From the NCBI GenBank assembly GCA_000708835.1, contig DF237076.1:62001-126000 (forward strand): DNA of 64,000 nt, in the 5' to 3' direction. The notes beneath the pieces were generated by a model. It was not told the origin of the DNA, ran no database searches, and saw nothing but the letters and a program-made list of their open reading frames with translations. The DNA is from Klebsormidium nitens (lineage: Eukaryota; Streptophyta; Klebsormidiophyceae; Klebsormidiales; Klebsormidiaceae). Made by a program: the position numbers and the translations under genes. Positions 42,465 to 54,900 of this stretch are shown here, in pieces; position 1 is the stretch's first letter; each line of letters starts with the position of its first letter.

Positions 42465-43196
42465 TTAAGTAAAGCAGCTGAACAAAAACAAGCTGTATTC
42501 CTGCACGTTCTCCGCCAACCACTGGAGAGTTTCCTCCGTAAGCCCCGTCCCCTTGAACAAAGCCTTGTACTCGTCAAAGTCCTTCGGCTTTTTGATGTCC
42601 TTTGACTCATCAGCATAGCTCTGCACGACAAACGGTATGTTGGCACCGCCTTTCACCCTCTCGTGTCCGCAGTAGACCCCAGTTGCTATGAATGAAAAGG
42701 GGGTAAGTCCGACCTTTTCCTCAAACAGATACTCAACCTTGTTGCAGGGAGGGACTAAAAGGCCGTAGGGTTTGAACCCCGGAGCCGCGCCAACTTCCTG
42801 AATGAAAACTTCCAGCACGCCTGTTTTTGTCCTGTACCCATGCTTGCATGCGCTATCGTCCTGCTCTGCGTCAGACTTCTCTTCGGACTCGGACTTCATG
42901 TCAGCGTCACTTTCAGCTTCCCAGCCTCCGTCATCTTGTCCGTCCTGTTCATCTTTCTCCTTTAGACTTTTCTTGGCACCAGAGGTGATCTTGTCAGCTT
43001 CAATCTCCTCGCAGCTTCCTTGGCTTGTCTTCTGCCTTTTGAAAGCCTTTGCACCGCTCTTGTCAGATGGCGCCGAATCCTTGGAAGGGCGTAGCCCCGA
43101 TCTCTTGTAAAGATTGTCCAAGACATTTGCCGGGGGCAGAGGATGTGCAGGAAACAGAAAGCCCTTGGCCTTGATAATGGTCAAGTCTACCCCCAT
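42465..43196 (-). CDS. Orphan single-exon protein, about 243 aa
   Basis: An open frame runs from ATG at 43196-43194 to TAA at 42467-42465, 243 codons, encoding an N-terminal hydrophobic-basic segment (VDLTIIKAKGFLFPAHPLPP), a lysine/serine-rich then strongly acidic linker (about residues 55-125, DEQDGQDDGGWEAESDADMK and neighbours), and a C-terminal folded-looking region (GLLVPPCNKVEYLFEEKVGL, FDEYKALFKGTGLTEETLQW). I do not recognise the family. A CAG precedes the ATG by five bases, so the frame could instead be the last exon of a spliced gene; an open stretch at 43376-43570 on the same strand ends near a GTAGGA but does not join in phase. No signal peptide or membrane helix is clear. Its composition differs from neighbouring exons, being less GC-rich. 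Confidence 0.5.
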   Translation of the reverse strand: MGVDLTIIKAKGFLFPAHPLPPANVLDNLYKRSGLRPSKDSAPSDKSGAKAFKRQKTSQGSCEEIEADKITSGAKKSLKEKDEQDGQDDGGWEAESDADMKSESEEKSDAEQDDSACKHGYRTKTGVLEVFIQEVGAAPGFKPYGLLVPPCNKVEYLFEEKVGLTPFSFIATGVYCGHERVKGGANIPFVVQSYADESKDIKKPKDFDEYKALFKGTGLTEETLQWLAENVQEYSLFLFSCFT

Positions 43197-44541
43197 CGCT
43201 GCTGCAAACAAGTGGATTGGAGCGCTAAGTCCTGTGTAAGGGTTTGTTCAGATCAGCGCTCTTGAAAGAAGTGCAGACGAAAGACCTCTGGCAACTCTAA
43301 AACTACCGTCTTGTTGGTCAAGACTTGCTGGCCGGAAATTAGCCCCTGCCGAACCTACCAGCAGGCGCTAGGATCCTACCGGGCGCCACAGTGTTCTGCA
43401 ACAAGCTCTTTTCGTGCTCTTTTGATCACTGAGTTTACACTACTAGACGTCCCTGAAAGACCATCGGGCACCTTGATCCGGTCAAAATCCCCGGTCAGCC
43501 GAACGACGTTGAGAGCGGCCTCCCCGCTGTCCCCGCTGATCAAGGGCTGATCTCCATGTAATGTGGCCACTAGTATCAGCAGTGTGGCGCAGTCTGAGCG
43601 CGTCGCGGCCGGGCGGGACTCGGACGCATTTGCGCGCGGCGCGCGATCACTGCATTGCTCATGATCAGTGGCAGGGTTTCAACGAAGGAAGAGGGTTTCG
43701 TACCGCCCGGGCCAGGTTTGACCCAAGTTGAGCGCGAGCACGGCGATCCTGTCCATGACCAACTTCATGATACGGTCGGTATGCACGACCAGTACGCAAC
43801 GTACGTACCTTTAGGTACCTACGTAGATACATGATAGGGATCATCCAAGCTGCAATTGAAGACCAGCAGTAACCAAGATATTATGTAGCGGAGTGATAGA
43901 CTCATTGCATTGCATGAGCCAACTGGAGCCAAGTGAGTACAACTGCAACTCAGTACTGAGTACATTGTGGTGATTGCTTCCGTCATGTGTGTTTTTCCTT
44001 TGAAAATGAAGGGTGGCGTGTTGATTAAGATCGCGTAATCAGTTCCCTGGACCATCTTCGTCCTTGGCACGAAACGACTTCTGTCGACAAGTCCCCTCTC
44101 CTTCTCAGCCCTATTGAGTTGACGGAAGGAGCATATGCATTTGGGTACAGGCGGCGTATGACAGCTTGCAAATTTTGGTTCGTTGCAAACAGATTTTTGC
44201 ACTGCACAGCGTCTTCTGCAAGCTTGCTCTAAAGTCCCAGATCTCCCAAGTCACCTAGAAGTCAGCTACTGTGATAGTACAGTAGTCGAAGTTGCTCTGC
44301 CAGCTGCCTGGAGCTGCATGTCAGCAATTTGACTTCGAAATTCAGATTTTGCCGCTTGGCCACGCCTTTCCTTGATCCAGGACTGCCAATGCGGAAGTCT
44401 GTGAGCTGACCAATCAAATCTCGTGCCAGGGCCTCCTGAGGCAGACTCCGAGAAGCGTCTGGAGTCCGCATTGAGCATACCTGGTCAAAACAACGTATTC
44501 AAGGTTCATGCTAGTTAGGACAAACCACCATTTTGCGAGTC
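43197..44541. other. Divergent intergenic space
   Basis: This lies between the orphan gene and the Dpy-30/GAF gene, which point away from each other, so both promoters should be here. A CpG-dense patch occurs at about 43590-43650 (cgcgcggcgcgcg). A near-palindromic run of cgtacgtacc/ggtacctacg words lies at about 43796-43828. The open stretch at 43376-43570 (-) is a possible extra exon of the orphan gene but is unresolved. No TATA-like element is clear. Confidence 0.45.
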
Positions 44542-47500
44542 ATGGCCGCTAAGGTCGTGCCAGGGGATGGCATGGACACAGACTATCTCAAGTCAACAAT
44601 TGGGAACGCTCTCTCCGAGGGGTGTGCCGCCACAGCTCTCGCACACCCCCCCGACCCGGTGGATTTCCTGAGCTCATGGCTGGTGCAATATGCTCGGAAC
44701 AAGAGCATAAGGGCGGGCATGGCGGAGGAAAAGAGGGAGGAACTAGAGCGGGAGAGACTTGCAAATGAGAGGGCAGAGGCGGAAGAGCGGGAAAAGAAGG
44801 ATAAAGAAATGTGGCGGGAGATGGGGCTCGAGCGGGTGGCGGGTTTTAGTGATGATGCATGGCTGATGTGGACAAGGGCGCTGGAAGAAGCGCGGAAGCA
44901 CACAGGTCAGCTGACTAGTTTGTATTTAACCCTGTTTGCTTTAGCAGCTGAAAGGGAATGCACGGGCAGATGCATGGTAAAAAAAGTTAAAAGCTTAGCT
45001 GAGGTAATGTGCAGAGCAGCTGGCTCTAGAAAGGCTAGTACCGCCGATGGTGAGCTTCTTCACCTGTTTGCCGCTGGCTGTTCTTACAAGTGCTCAGTCC
45101 TCTGTAAAGGGTCCTACAGTGCGGTTAAATCTTGGTCATAGAAAGGTGCATGTTTTCCGTGAACGCACAGACAGGTTCAATCTAACCAAGGGGCGCTTTT
45201 GAGTACCAAAAGCTGGATCCGTGTGTCGGGCAAACACCACTAATCAGGCAGCGACTGTGCTTTTTTCAGGCATAAGTGCCGCCTACGTTGCGGTGCTCGA
45301 AGAGGGATCCCCCGCGCCCGAGCCCACAGAGGACGGAGAGGAACCGGAGGAGCCCCCCGAGGAGGAAGAAGCAGAAGAGGAACAACCCGAAGAGGACGGG
45401 CCAGACGCCTGGTACAACGTCCCCGAGGAGAATCCCAACCCGGAAAAGCCGAGCACAGAGCCTGGGGAAGAGGAACCGGGGGAAGAGGAGAAAGCGGAGG
45501 AGAAAGAGGAAGGGGAGGAGGAAGAGGAGAAGCCAACGGGGCCGGATTATACGAGCACGCAGCTGTGGTATACGGTCGTGAACGGCGGGGACGAGCGGGC
45601 GATTCTCGGGAAGAAGCTGACGCGAGCTCAGGTAGCAGTGGAATCTGAGGGTAATGTAGAAGCTCGAGCGAGTTTGCTGCAGCTTTTATTGGACATACAG
45701 CAAGCTTCGGAAAAGTAAAGCAGGAAAATTGCAGAGGACATCTTGCAACAAGAGCGACGTCAAAGGCTTTGCCCTTCTTGTTTGAGGACAGTTCGTGGGC
45801 TTCAGGTTCTTGTGTCGACCTCTCAAAACGTCTCCCCAACCTTCACCGACTGAAGAGCAACTAGGAAACGGATCCTGATGGTTTCTCTTGCTGCAGGGAG
45901 GCGTGTCGTTTGAAGTGCTCGACCAGAATCTGCCTACGCTTCACGTTCCAAACGTGCTGTACAAACGAGGTAAGTAAACAGCAAAGGCGCATTTTTTGTT
46001 CTCCTTTCGCTTTCTTTAAGACCCGTTGACACGCCCGTTGATCGCTGTTTCCGCCTTCTTATTCTTGGGCCTGTTGTTTTGCTCGTTCAGCTCGTGTAGC
46101 ACACATCAAATTTGAGCCGCCTGCCCAATTCAGATGCTCAGTCGGTCTAAATGTTGGAATTGTCCATTCCGCGCCGATTAATGCTGCCAAAGCTGCCTTG
46201 TCTTACCTGCTAAGCCTTCTTACTCTCAATCAATCTGAAAGGTCAATCCTCGTGCCTTTCGGCTTCTTTGCTTCTGATGACGAGTTTTCTTAGCCGGATT
46301 CTATTGTTTGCCCGGAAATAATAAGGTAGATTCTTTAGAAGGGTCGGTAAGAGGTCGCGTTAGGTATCTTACTTACAGAAGTAGGTTGCGTTGACGGGCC
46401 AGATAACATACTTCGCATAATCCATGGCGAAATCTTCTTTGTGACAGGTGTGCATTTTTTCGGGGGGATGCCCCGCCTGGGCGCCCTCTTTGTCGCCGCC
46501 ATCCCCCCCTCGGCAGCCGACAAGCCCGTTCAAGCGCTCCTTTGTGCGGACACTCTGCGTACGGATCTGGGCGGCAGCGGACGTCCGCTCTCGGCCGAGG
46601 ACCAGGCGTTCTTGACCGCGCTCGCGGCTGCGATGGCGAGGGCGACCGTCGAAGGGGAGGCCAAGAGCGCGGAGGTCGCCGAGAATGTCAAGGCGCAGGT
46701 GGATATCCTCAAGGTGAGCTGGCGCATATAGAGATGCAGGCGAGCCTGTCGTATGCTCAACATTCAAGTTGGATCTCACGGTTTTCTGTCAAGAGCTTTG
46801 CTGAGTTCTCGGATGGAGAAGCAGAACAGCGGGCACCAGATCCGAGATCAACGAGTAGAATCCGAGGGGGAGGGCCCGAGTGTCAAAACGGGTCAGTTTC
46901 TGTCAGAGCACCCGCTTTCAAGCCCGGAACCTGGGACGGAGTCCGTTCTTGTCTTTGCAACGTGCCAAGTTTTACCCTGAGGTCGTGATTTGGAGTCCAC
47001 TTGGAACTCCTATGAATTACGAGTTGCAGGGAGGATTTCTTGGACACAAAAAACCCGTGTCGTTCAGCTCGGGAAGCGACGATTCCGAATTACAAGCGAG
47101 GTATCTTTTTGGCAAGTGTATGCCTTTCCACCTTCGGTTTGAACCTCGGACGGCGCTTGGAACCCCTTAAGAACAAAAGAGTTGCAGCGACGCTTTCACA
47201 GTCAAGAAGAACCGTGCCATTCAGTTTCAAGGTTCTACATAACGGGAATGCGAGCGAGGGAACAAGAACGTGATCACTTCCTTTTCTGTCACAGGCTGCT
47301 CTTTACCGTGTTCAAGAAGAACAGAAAGCCGCGGCCGCAGCGGCAGAAGAAGAGGGGGAGAAGGAAGAACCTGAGGAGGAGGCGGAGGAAGGCGCCGGTG
47401 GGTATTTGCTCACGAACTAATCTCCCTGGAGATGGCGTGTCGGAGTACAAACCCAGTCTGTCGTGAGATTCTAGTCGTGATATGCACTCTACCGAACAAG

Positions 47501-50052
47501 AGGCTGCAGTGATTCAAGCGAACGCATCATACATCATGCCTGTCTGCACGACCATCTCTAAGCTGAGACTCACTATTTCGTGATGCTTTCTGCAATTTTC
47601 GTCAAATGCAACCAAGCATTGCTCAGAACCCTCTTCAACCGCGGAAAGCCAAACACGCAGTTAACAAGATTCTGATCAAAAGAACTGGCCTTCAAACCGG
47701 TTTTCTTAGTCGATCATTTACGCAACCTCGCCCGCAGAAGCCCCTGCCGCCGCGGCCCCCGCGTCCACTCCTCTCACGCGCGCCGCGCTCGCGCTCTCCC
47801 AAACGCGCGCCGCGTACGCGGCCGCGGTTGCCGCGCTCGACGCAGTGCGCGCGGACGAGGTCGCGCGGCTCAAGCGTGCGGCCAAGTGCAGCCCAATGAT
47901 GCTGCGCGTTCTGCACGCGGCCGCGGCCGCGCTGGGCCGCGACGCGACAGCGCTGTGGCCCGACTGGAGCAGGGCGCGAGAGGATGTCAACGCTGACTTC
48001 GTAAAGGTGGGGCGCGCTTCGTTGAGAATTTTACCCCCCAGTTGCTAGTGATTCTCTTCTTTGAGTGCCCAGAAGGCGGGGGGAGCGTTAGAGTAGATAA
48101 CTGAATCATAGTGGGACGTACCTGGTCGACAAGAGTCACAGAGGAGGAAGGCCATAGAGTGCAATCTAACAGGGAACGCGAGTCAGCGCGCAGGACACAA
48201 AATCCGTCTGGCACACCGATTGAACGTTCCCTTTTTCTGCCCCGGTTTAGAAGCTAAGGAGGCAAGTCGTATCGAAAGAATGTCACCGCGTAACGTACAT
48301 TGGTCAGTCACCCAAGGACTTGGCCATGTAATTTTCCGACCAGGTTGCATAGAAGCACACAGGCATCATAAACGTCTAATAACGTTTTTACCAAGCTAGC
48401 TTACTTAGAAACGTGTCGACTTAGTATGTTCTATCTCCGCTATATGCAGGTTCAACAGACTTTAGGTTGAACAGACCAAGACGGCCACTCCATGTAATTT
48501 CCTGCTGAAATGGCTTACGAGAACAGGGGGTCTCTTTTGTAATATGAGTCGAGTCCCTAAGTCTGTATCGTAAGCGACTGAACTCTTTGATTTTGGTTGC
48601 AGACTTGCCAGGAGCACGACCCCGCAGGGAGCGCGGCTAACTGGAGTGCGATCCGACGGCTGCTCAAAGATATCGACGGCAAAGCGCTTCTGGCGGAGTC
48701 TCCGCTGGCATACGTAAGCTCTTGGACGCGGTGAATGTGGTGCAAGTCTTGGATGCAGTAGTTTCGCCCCGTTGAACCTTATCCATTTGGATTGCGGACA
48801 ATGCTGTGCTTGCGAAAGGTGTAATGAATGCATGGCGAATGAAGATGCCGGTTCTCTGTTTGATTACATGTCTTTCAATAGCTCAGGTCTTCTTTTGGAT
48901 ACTCGTTTTTGCGACCACCAAGGAAGAGGAAGGTATCAACATGGAAATTGCCTCCTCAATGACATCGTATTGCACAAGGTGCAGACGAAGATCTGCTGAA
49001 AGCGGATGCGGCCATCGGGTGTCAGCCTGATCGACGTCATGCTTCTGAAAAGTTGTGCATCACATCCTTGGCAAGCATAAAGTTTCAGCCGAAGAAAACT
49101 CGTCATCGCAATTCTCTTTACAAATCTGCGGCCGGCTTTAAGGACCTCCTCCGATTGTACCTAAATTTTATCCGAGGCGCCATACCATCTTTCTCTGAGA
49201 AGACGAATTGGGTAGCGCTCAAAGTGAAACTTGCACGCCGCCTTTGACACTTCAATTCTCTCTTGGCGACGAACCACTAACATCCGGTATTCTTGTCGGC
49301 AGGTGCTGTACCGGTGGATCCTAAGCTGCAAGTTCGTGGAGGTGGCGCACCGCGCCCATGTGACGGCGCAGGAAGAAGCCGACGCCGCGGCCGCCGAGAA
49401 GGTGAGCGCGCGCGGCCGCGAGCGGCTTTGTCGTGGACCAGCCCTTTCGGCAGGTAGCCAACGATAGATGGCCGGGGAATGACGGCTGCTCAGTCCTTCT
49501 GTATTGTTTTCATAGCGATACAGTAACGGTGGTTTCATGCTGCGGCTCTTTCGGTCGTCTCCCAATTGTTACAGAATGTCCGGGTGGGCTCCTGGAAATC
49601 AACAGTCCATACACTCGGACTAATTACAGCAGGATGAAAAATCTACAAGCTCGTTGGGTTGCTTTGTTCGTTCCGATAGGTGGAGCTGACCGGAATCGTC
49701 TGTTTCAAGAAGCGAGCTTCTGAGCGGCAAAGAACAGGACATGCATAGATATCTGAAATGCTCTCCTGGGCCCTCAGAGTTCAAAACGACCTTTCATGGT
49801 CGTTCCGTACTCCTGACGTGATTTGACCAATTCGACTCGGTCAATCTGCCATCAACTGACCAAACAATTGAATTTCTATAGGCACGCGAGGAGGCCGAAG
49901 CTGCCGCGGTCGCGGCCGCGGAGGCGGCTGAGGCAAAGGAAGAAGGCGACGAAGACGAAGAAGGGGAGGAAGATGACGAGGTTGATGAGCTGGCCAACAT
50001 GGGCGACTCCGACGAGAACCCAGGCCGGATGCGGTCGCCCACCGTTTTGTAG
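44542..50052 (+). CDS. Dpy-30 motif plus GAF domain protein, radial spoke protein 2-like
   Basis: Exons: 44542-44905, 45270-45631, 45897-45969, 46448-46713, 47295-47397, 47738-48006, 48603-48713, 49303-49401, 49882-50052, all phase-consistent, 605 residues. Residues about 15-55 form a Dpy-30 dimerisation motif (YLKSTIGNALSEGCAATAL, PPDPVDFLSSWLVQ), followed by a charged coiled coil (EEKREELERERLANERAEAE), a Glu-rich stretch in exon 2, and a GAF-like domain across exons 2-4 (LHVPNVLYKRGVHFFGGMP, LLCADTL, LSAEDQAFLTALAAAMARA). Ala/Glu-rich helices follow, with a C-terminal acidic tail. Dpy-30 plus GAF is the layout of Chlamydomonas RSP2, a radial spoke protein of the flagellar axoneme; Chlamydomonas RSP2 is somewhat longer. 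I chose the ATG at 44542 because it directly precedes the Dpy-30 motif. Another flagellar Dpy-30/GAF protein is possible. Confidence 0.78.
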
Positions 50053-51943
50053 ACACGTGGCGGAAGAATCTGGTTGCTGATTGGGCAATCAATCTCGTGG
50101 TCGGAACGCGATGCGCTTTCCGAAGATTACCTTACACGTGGATCGTGGGATTAATAAGCAACCGCCTGGGTTGGTACGTGAGGAAGGCTTGGTTGACCTC
50201 TGTAAATCTGCATTCGTATACACCTTGTCAAACCATAAGCTGGCATGGCGCCCGGTACGGTGAATATTTACAGGCGCTGCCCACAAAACCCATCAAATCT
50301 CTGCTCACTACTGATCCAAGACTGTATAGGGACAACTTGCCCAGATTAGTTGCACGTTCAAGCACGTTTTCCAGTTCCACGTCACGCTGTTTGAGTTGCA
50401 CATATGAGCACCGGATGTCATTCTATGTTCAGAGTTTGGTGGCCGCGCCCAGGATACGTCGTTGATTCGGCACTGCCCTGACAGCATGTCTTGAATGATC
50501 TCTCGGGTCACCACTTAGATGCTTATCCGCAGTCATCGAGCCGCAACCGTTGAGATTGGATGATGATGTATACGTGCGACGTCGGCATGACATGCACCTG
50601 AGCTCAACCACCGAAGTCTGTGCATAGTTTCCCTGATTTCTGGATAGCTAGTCATTCGAGTAAACAGTACAAGGTAGAGAACACAAATCTGATGTATCTT
50701 TCGTCCGCAGAGGGTGACTATCATGCCGAAAGACATCCAACTAGCTCGACGCATTCGTGGAGAGAGGGCTTAAGCTGTGGGTTATTGGATGAGTGTTTTC
50801 TGACCCAATACTGCTTGTACTCTATAATGGATAAGCGACTGGCACATTCTACGCCTGGATGCTATATGGATAAAGACGGTCAACTAATTGATCCAAGTAG
50901 GAGGGTCAGCTCTTTCGCATGCAAGCCCGGCCTTTGCAAAGACGAAGCAGTTGTATAGCGCAAGGCCCGTGGTTCTAAGATCGGCCAGTGCACCTCAAAC
51001 GAAACCCTTGCCTCCTTCATGTGTAAGTGTTTCTCTGCCCAACGCGACGGCCACTGGGCCATAATTCTAGTAGGTATTCATGTAAGCGATTAATCCGGAT
51101 ACGTTGTCAGAAAGTTAATTCACTAATTACTTGTTTATCGAGCTTCAATGCCAGCTGACATGGTCGTATACGCGTGCAGTCTAGCTTAGTACGTATCCAT
51201 GACACGATTTGCGTGTCTATATGAATTCCAGGTTCTAGTTGTGGCGCGGCTCGCTCGGCTATGGGCCGTACCGTGTACGTAAAGATCTCCTAAGTCACTT
51301 GAAACCTCATGCAGATCAGACAATGTTGCACAAGACTGTTCTTTCGATTATGAGTTGTGCTCAGTCACATGTATTTGAGCACATCCAAATTAGTACTGGA
51401 TGATCGAATGGATTAGTAATTTGCATGCTCCGATCAGGCCGGAAACTCTCATGACCATGCATCAATCATTTCTACTACTCTGTGCATGGCAGCTAGCGAA
51501 GTCAGATAATGACTCGGACAATTCGTGCATAAATTCGGCCCATCAAGCGTGCATGTATCATTTGGTAAAACAAGCGTACGTCCAAATTGACGGAAGTTCC
51601 GATCCGATCGGCCCCTCGATCCGAGGCGGCCTCCGATGTGAGAATTCTCCCGGCGATGAGGCTCCTTTAAGAATCTCTACATTATGCGTTGCGGACGCGC
51701 GCACATGTGCCATTTTTGCACTCCTTTTTGGTGGACAAGTCAACCTTGGTGCACCTGGAAGTTGTAAAATACCCATACACGACTCAGGCAGACCTGGCCT
51801 GAACTTCGAAGGATTCGGGAAAGCACATGCCAAAACTCGTCACTTTCAATTGGAAGATACACTATAAGCAGAAGCAACCAGCTAAGGCCGGAGAGCATCA
51901 TGTCGCCCAGTCACTGATTTGTCATTGAAACTTTGACAAGCTC
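50053..51943. other. Convergent 3' intergenic space
   Basis: This lies between the stops of the Dpy-30/GAF gene and APC1. It is AT-richer, with scattered short open frames but no exon-like composition, splice context or recognisable motif. I see no gene or repeat array in it. Confidence 0.55.
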
Positions 51944-54900
51944 CTACAAGGACGTAGCCAGTCTCAATATCGCATTCTGCGGCGTCCTGGGCAGGAGTAA
52001 CGAAAGCAACGGCGCCTTCATCAGACCACCGAGATCCGCCCCACCGAATCGGCTCAACTCTTTTCGAGCTTGAGCGATCCGCCCAGCAGTCGGGAAATCA
52101 TGAAAAGAAAGATACAAACCCAGCGCAGCTTTTTGGTGGGGCCGACCGGAGAGGCTCGGGGTTTGGGGGTTTAGGTAAGCGGCGAGTGGCGATTCCGGGC
52201 CCTCCAGGTCCGCGGTTTCGAGCGCCATTTCGACGCGCTTATGGAGGGTGGCGAGGAAAGAGGGGCGGAGGAGTGGCGCGGTGTGAATGCTGGGGGGGTC
52301 CTCTGAGTGGTCGAAGCGGGAACAGTACCCCAAGGCAACCTGCAAATGGCGAGAGTCCGGCGACTGAGACGATCGGTCTTTGCGTGTTGGAAAGGGTTTG
52401 AATGGACTTGGCCCTCATAGGAACGCCGACGGATCCTGCGATGTAAGAGGTCGATTGGTCGCCAGCCTTTTCATATGACAAGACTTCTGGGCTCGACGAC
52501 GAGACAAAGGTGGCGGCCTGAAGCTCTTCACATTGCAGATGCAAAGAGTCGCTTTGGGCACTTGGAAGAGTCCGCTCAACTATGACGGTACCATTTGATT
52601 GGCTTGCGCACCTGATAGAAGACTCAGCAAGTCAGGGACGGAAAGTCCTGCCAGGCCTGTGGCCGAGCGAAAGCTATCCAGGCCCACTTTGCGCAAAGAG
52701 GCAACGAATGGTTGTTTCGCATCAAAACTCTCTCATTCAGAATCGAAGCAGCCACCACATTCACGTCCGCCAAGTCGAAGTGCACGACGCCAAGAAGAAG
52801 AGCACGACGTAACGAAAAGTTTCCCAAGCCTCTTTCACCAGACTTTCAATATAGACGACTGACCTTCAGATTCGCCACAGCCAGGCAATCCCGCCCATCC
52901 ACCGCTTCCCCCTCTGCGAGCCCTTTTGCAGTTCGATGCACTGACGTGTACAGATCCACGTAAGCTTGAACGGCGGCCGGCTTCTCTGACGTCATGCACT
53001 CGTCAAGGGTTTCGCAGCAGAAGGCGGCAAAGGCGCGGGCGTCCGGATCAGAGGGCGCGGACGTACAGAAGTGGTCCGCAAAGGCGAGCATGCTGGGGTC
53101 CGCCGAAAAGGCGGCCGCGGGGTCGTTCTGGGCGTCGGCCTGCCAAGCGTTGAAAAGTTCCCAACTTTTTGAGTTTTTGTCGCAGAGGTTGTCTTTGTTT
53201 TAGAAGTTGACGATGTCGGAACTTCCAGTCTCTCTGCGAAAAAGAGGCAGTGCAGAATGCATTACCGTCTATCTGAAGTATCACACAAAGACTCGCACTT
53301 TTCATTGGTCGAGTATCCTACTTTCCCATCCCAGCAGGGAATCAAGCGAGATTTTTCAAATCACGTGGCAGCGGGTATTACAAACTTGGAGGAATCTTGG
53401 GAGATTCAAATACGCACAGATAAGAGCTCAACAACAGAAACTACCCTCTGAAAACACGCCGGAGTCGACGCTACCTGGGTTTTTCGCGGCAGAAGCAAGC
53501 ACAGAAGCCTGTTGCGGACGCAGCTCGGACCCATCTCATCTGCCCCTTTCCATCAGTTTTAACAGACATACGGCGTTTTCAGGAGAGCCCGGCGGATCAA
53601 AAGCAAAGCACACCAGCACTTATTGCTGCGCCTCTCCCGGTTGCTCGAGTATGAGAAAAAGCCTGCAGCGGAGCCGTTCCAAGTCACCCCAGAATGAAGC
53701 AAAGACCCACTGCCGTTCACATGCCCCTCACCTCTCCTCCAGCCGCTGACATCGTCAGCGCACGCCTATGCGACCCCGCTGATGACGTCACCATCCCCGT
53801 CCCTGCGCCCGCAGCCCTGCGCTTCACGTACAGCGTCCGCATCCGCCCATCGATCGCGGCCAGGTCCGGGTCCTCGTCACGTGACCGCCTTAACCCCGCG
53901 GAACCCTCGTCCCGATTACGCGTAACCCTCGGGGTTCCACCGCCGCTGCCCCCCCCGGGCGTGCTCGGGTGCAGGCGGGCGGCTTTTGCGGCAACCAGCC
54001 CCTCTGCGACCGTGCCTAAACCGAGGCCAAGAGAGCGCCGGTCCTGATCGGAGAGGTCGGGGTGGGGGGGAATGTTGAGGTCCAAAGCGGACTGGCGCCG
54101 GGATGACGTGGCAGCCTCGGATTGGAGGTCGATCACGTGGGGCCAGTACCTGAAGGGACGGCCGAGGGGGATCATAAGCCAGCGCTCAGCAAAGTTGTGC
54201 TCGTTAACGATAGAGGGGACCTGGTTTGCTGCTACGGATGTGAGTCGCTGTATGTACCAGAAGAATCGAGCAATTAAAATCTGCGATTGTTTCTGGCAGA
54301 TGTTGCTTGCGGCCTGAGTCCTTCATTATGTAATTTCAAGAACGGACGTAGATCCAAGAACGGACGCGCACGCAATGCTTTTATTGCAGCGAGCAATCGC
54401 TTCCATCCACCGAACTCCAACAGCAGTTAGCAGAAAAAGGCGCCTGGCATTAACCGCTTGGTAACCCACCTGGGACCGCAAACCCTAACCCGCTTGAGGT
54501 GCGCGCGCTCTGGCAGCAGGCAGGGCGTCACTCGCGTGTACGTCGTCTCGGCACGGGCCCCGCCCTCGGCGACGGTGATTTCCAGCGGGACAAACACCGG
54601 CTGGTTCGTGTCGACATCCACGGCCTCCACGCAGCGGTCCTCGGTGGCGAGCACGTACAGGTGGCGGAACGCCTGGACGACACATGTCAGCTTTTGGGGG
54701 TGTGGAGAATGTAGAAGGGGCTCAGAAGGAGCTCGCAACCTTTGTCGGTATTTGACTCCTCTCGACAATCCTAGAGGTGGCAGAGACCCTCGGAAGGAGA
54801 CGTCTCAGACTTGAAGTTGGATAACTTGAGACTAAAATGAATCGAAGGCCAAAGAGGGCAAGCCTCTACCGCAAAGCCGTGCTCTGAGGGCATTCAGGAA

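Noticed and set aside
43819-44202. Possible minus-strand gene upstream of the Dpy-30/GAF gene
   Set aside because: The 127-codon frame has irregular composition, no homology I recognise, and overlaps the likely divergent promoter.
45276-45581. Arg/Lys-rich open frame within the Dpy-30/GAF gene
   Set aside because: It is the +1 frame reading of the Glu-rich segment of exon 2 and has no independent support.
215-50052. A functional cluster of an MLL-type methyltransferase with its DPY30 partner
   Set aside because: The Dpy-30 motif at 44.6 kb is in a long GAF-containing protein of axonemal type, not a short COMPASS DPY30, and a nucleoporin gene lies between.
49841-50092. Leu/Pro/Arg-rich minus-strand open frame
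   Set aside because: Antisense shadow of the Ala/Glu-rich last exon of the Dpy-30/GAF gene.
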